17,162 nt of DNA, taken from assembly GCA_003151555.1 (NCBI GenBank), contig PLXU01000088.1:6538-23699 (forward strand). Direction: 5' to 3'. Under the pieces are notes generated by a model. It worked only from the letters and a program-made list of their open reading frames with translations, did not search any database and was not told the DNA's origin. Both the position numbers and the translations under genes were made by a program. Below, in pieces: positions 14,593-17,162 of this stretch. The stretch is from Acidimicrobiaceae bacterium (GTDB lineage Bacteria > Actinomycetota > Acidimicrobiia > Acidimicrobiales > RAAP-2). Every line of letters begins with the position of its first letter. The stretch's first letter is position 1.

Positions 14593-17070
14593 TTATTCCT
14601 CAGACTCGGCCGGCACGACCGCCGCGGTCGCCACCGTGTGGCCCTCGTCAAGGTTCATAACTCGCACGCCCGTGGCGTCACGACCCTGCGAGGAAACCTC
14701 CCGCACCGGCGTGCGAATGAGCACGCCACCGCTCGACGCCAACAGGAGTTCGTCGCCGAGTTCGGCCATGAAGGCCGCCACGACAAACTCCCGCGCGGCC
14801 GTCAGCTTGATGGCGCGAACACCGAGACCGCCGCGACCCTGACGGTTAAAGCGTTCCGTCTTCACTCGTTTGCCGAACCCCGTGTCGGTCACCAAGAAGA
14901 GATCGGCACCGTCACGCACCACGTCCAGGGCAATGGCTTTGTCGTCGAGCTTGAGCTTGATGCCCCGCACGCCGGTTGAATCGCGGCCGACCTCACGGAC
15001 TTCTTCCTCGTTGAATCGAATCGACATGCCGCGAAACGTGACGACCATCAGGTCATCGTTGCCGCTCGTGGCCACTACGCGAACGACCTCGTCGCCGTGG
15101 CGCAATTTGATGGCGATCCAGCCCTCGCGGCGCGACTTGTCGTACTCGCTGAAGGCGGTCTTCTTCACGGTGCCGTCGGCAGTCGCGAAGACGAGGAACT
15201 TGTCCTCCGGGAAGTCAACGGTGGTGACGATTGCCTGGATCGACTCGCCGGGCTGCAAGTTGAGCAGGTTCACGACGGCGGTGCCCTTGGCGGTGCGCTC
15301 CTTCATCGGAATTTCGTGACCCCGTAAGCGAAACACGCGACCGCGATTGGAGAACATCAGGACGTACGCGTGCGTGGTGGTGTGGATGATTTGCTGGACG
15401 AAATCCTCGTCCCTCAGCTTCGCTCCCTGCACCCCTCGCCCGCCGCGGCCCTGCACCCGAAAGGAGTCCGCACTGACCGATTTCACATAGCCGGCCTGGG
15501 TCATCGTGATGACGATGTCCTCGTCCTTGATGAGGTCCTCGGCACCCAGTTCACCTGGGTCGTTCACTATTTGGGTCAACCGCTCGTTGGCGTACTTGTT
15601 GCGGATGACGGTGATCTCGTCGGCGATGACCTTGCGTAACTTGGCGTCGTTGGCCAGGATCGACTGAAGCTCCGCGATGGTGTTGCGCAGCGTGTTCATC
15701 TCTTCTTCGAGTTCACTGCGGCCAAGGCGCGTAAGGCGGCCGAGGGTCATGTCCAAGATGTGGTTGGCCTGTTCCTCGGAGAATTCGAACGGGACGGCCA
15801 TCAACGCAGCTCGCGCGGCCGGTCGGTCGTCCGATCCGCGAATAGCTGCGATCACCTGGTCGAGCATGTCAATGGCCTTGAGCAGGCCCTCAACAATGTG
15901 GGCCCGTGCTTCAGCCTTGCGAAGTCGGAACGCCGTGCGGCGCGTCACCACCTCGACCTGATGGGCGATGTAGTGCTTGAGCGCCTGGGCCAGCGAGAGC
16001 GTGCGCGGCACGCCGTCAACCAGGGCCAACATGTTGACCGCAAAGGTCGTTTGCAATGACGTGTTCTTGTAGAGCTTGTTGAGCACCACGTTGGCGTTGG
16101 CGTCACGCTTCAGTCGAATCACCAGGCGAGCCTGACGGCCCGCGGAGTCGTTCTGCACCGCGGAAATGCCGTCGAGGTCCCCGTTCTTCACCAGGTCGTA
16201 AATCTTCTCTTCGATCGCTTCGACCGACACCTCGTAGGGGAATTCCGTGACCACAATTCGTACGTCGTTGCGATTCTCTTCGATTTCCGCGACGGCGCGC
16301 ATCTTGATTGAACCGCGTCCCGTGCGATACGCGTCGAGGATTCCCTGACGACCCAGGATCTGCGCGCCAGTTGGGAAGTCCGGACCCCGCACGAAGTTCA
16401 TCAGGTCGTCCGAGGTCGCGTCCGGGTTGGCGAGCAGGTGCAGCGTCGCGTCGATCACTTCGCCCAGGTTGTGCGGCGGGATCTTGGTGGCCATACCCAC
16501 GGCGATCCCCTGTGATCCGTTCACGAGAAGATTCGGGTAGCGCGAGGGCAGCACCGTAGGCTGCAGCGTGGTGTTGTCGTAGTTCGGTTCGAAGTCCACT
16601 GTCTCTTCGTCGATCGAATCGAGCATTTCGAGGGCCAGTGGCGCCAGTCGGCATTCGGTGTAGCGCATCGCCGCGGCGCCCTCGTCCGGACCGGTGCCAC
16701 CAAAGTTGCCGTGACCGCTGATGAGCGGGTGACGCATTGCGAAGTCCTGGACCATGCGCACGAGGGCGTCGTAAATGGCGCTGTCGCCGTGCGGGTGGTA
16801 CACGCCCATCACGGATCCGACCACGCTGGCACACTTGGAGTAGGGCCGGTCTGGACGCAGACCCTGGTCGAACATCGAATAGAGAATTCGACGGTGCACC
16901 GGCTTCAGGCCGTCGCGCGCGTCGGGCAGCGCGCGCGAGACAATAACGGACATTGAATATTCGAGGAACGATCGTTCCATCTCCAGGTTGATCTCGATGG
17001 GTTCGATGTAACCAACCACGTCGTCGCCCGGTGGCGGAGTACCGGTGCCGGCGGCGCCTCTACGTGCCAT
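14593..17070 (-). CDS. gyrA: DNA gyrase subunit A
   Basis: A full-length 825-residue GyrA. The catalytic tyrosine is Tyr137 (AMRYTE). The quinolone-resistance region reads YHPHGDSAIYDALVR, with Ser97 and Asp101 at the positions of E. coli Ser83 and Asp87. Breakage-reunion and coiled-coil regions run to about residue 510, followed by a beta-pinwheel C-terminal domain. The GyrA-box at 540-546 reads QGRGGRG, differing from the usual QRRGG(K/R)G at the second position, and a similar QGRGGLG recurs at 744-750. With GyrB it introduces negative supercoils using ATP. The ATG at 17070 is 12 bases after the gyrB stop, with GGAG about 4 bases upstream, so gyrB-gyrA form an operon. Confidence 0.97.
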   Translation of the reverse strand: MARRGAAGTGTPPPGDDVVGYIEPIEINLEMERSFLEYSMSVIVSRALPDARDGLKPVHRRILYSMFDQGLRPDRPYSKCASVVGSVMGVYHPHGDSAIYDALVRMVQDFAMRHPLISGHGNFGGTGPDEGAAAMRYTECRLAPLALEMLDSIDEETVDFEPNYDNTTLQPTVLPSRYPNLLVNGSQGIAVGMATKIPPHNLGEVIDATLHLLANPDATSDDLMNFVRGPDFPTGAQILGRQGILDAYRTGRGSIKMRAVAEIEENRNDVRIVVTEFPYEVSVEAIEEKIYDLVKNGDLDGISAVQNDSAGRQARLVIRLKRDANANVVLNKLYKNTSLQTTFAVNMLALVDGVPRTLSLAQALKHYIAHQVEVVTRRTAFRLRKAEARAHIVEGLLKAIDMLDQVIAAIRGSDDRPAARAALMAVPFEFSEEQANHILDMTLGRLTRLGRSELEEEMNTLRNTIAELQSILANDAKLRKVIADEITVIRNKYANERLTQIVNDPGELGAEDLIKDEDIVITMTQAGYVKSVSADSFRVQGRGGRGVQGAKLRDEDFVQQIIHTTTHAYVLMFSNRGRVFRLRGHEIPMKERTAKGTAVVNLLNLQPGESIQAIVTTVDFPEDKFLVFATADGTVKKTAFSEYDKSRREGWIAIKLRHGDEVVRVVATSGNDDLMVVTFRGMSIRFNEEEVREVGRDSTGVRGIKLKLDDKAIALDVVRDGADLFLVTDTGFGKRVKTERFNRQGRGGLGVRAIKLTAAREFVVAAFMAELGDELLLASSGGVLIRTPVREVSSQGRDATGVRVMNLDEGHTVATAAVVPAESEE

Positions 17071-17082
17071 ATCGCTCCGCTC

Positions 17083-17162
17083 CTAGATGTCTAGGAAGCG
17101 AACGTCTTTCGCGTTGGTCTGAATGAAGTGGCGGCGCTGGGGCACGTCGTCGCCCATGAGAA
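17083..17162 (-). CDS. gyrB: DNA gyrase subunit B, C-terminal end (partial)
   Basis: The last 26 codons read LMGDDVPQRRHFIQTNAKDV then RFLDI and a stop. This is the standard bacterial GyrB C-terminus (LMGxxVxxRRxFIxxNA then LDI). The rest of the gene lies beyond the window. It is followed by gyrA in the same direction, the common gyrBA order. Confidence 0.93.
   Translation of the reverse strand, partial: LMGDDVPQRRHFIQTNAKDVRFLDI

Noticed and set aside
14585..14604. A bidirectional terminator between frnE-like gene and gyrA (CTGAG/CTCAG)
   Set aside because: The stem is only 5 bp, the T run is in the loop rather than after the stem, and both stop codons lie within it.
16103..16834. A long second reading frame inside gyrA on the same strand
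   Set aside because: GyrA is unmistakable in its own frame; the alternative is Arg/Gly/Pro-rich as expected of an off-frame reading of GC-rich DNA.

Overview
The window is gene-dense, GC-rich bacterial chromosome, ending in the gyrA gene and the 3' tip of gyrB. Protein style (GyrA, RsgA, an ABC-F ATPase, a YcaQ-type glycosylase, many GTG starts, several starts without a Shine-Dalgarno) suggests a high-GC actinobacterium, possibly class Acidimicrobiia; this is an inference from protein character, not a search. I see no tRNA, rRNA, insertion sequence, phage gene or CRISPR array. The gyrBA tail suggests, but does not prove, a position near the replication origin.

Left half (1-9250) is a polyamine/amine region. 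A probable epoxide-hydrolase-like gene (only its first codons) follows an N-carbamoylputrescine amidase-like gene (40-933, minus). Divergent from it is an Amidohydro_3/YtcJ-type metal amidohydrolase (1083-2750, plus). Converging on that gene is a minus-strand operon read potA - potD - potB - potC - FAD amine oxidase (8451 down to 2778): a complete spermidine/putrescine ABC importer plus a gamma-glutamylputrescine-oxidase-like flavoprotein. Just upstream lies a PuuR-like XRE-cupin regulator (8576-9175, minus).

The most striking non-coding signal is a perfect 36-bp direct repeat (8490-8525 and 9213-9248) carrying an imperfect dyad TACCACAG-TTT-CTGTAGTA. One copy lies 38 bp upstream of the potA start and the other 37 bp upstream of the regulator start. 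The simplest reading is an operator/promoter pair through which the regulator controls both itself and the uptake/oxidation operon.

Right half (9600-17162) is housekeeping: a YcaQ-type DNA glycosylase with a candidate leaderless promoter, RsgA, an ABC-F ATPase preceded by a possible 55-codon ORF whose stop abuts its start, a FrnE-type DsbA thioredoxin-fold protein, gyrA and the end of gyrB. The rsgA and ABC-F genes are tail-to-tail and share a CTAG across their stop codons. The stretch 9249-9705 has no gene I can support.
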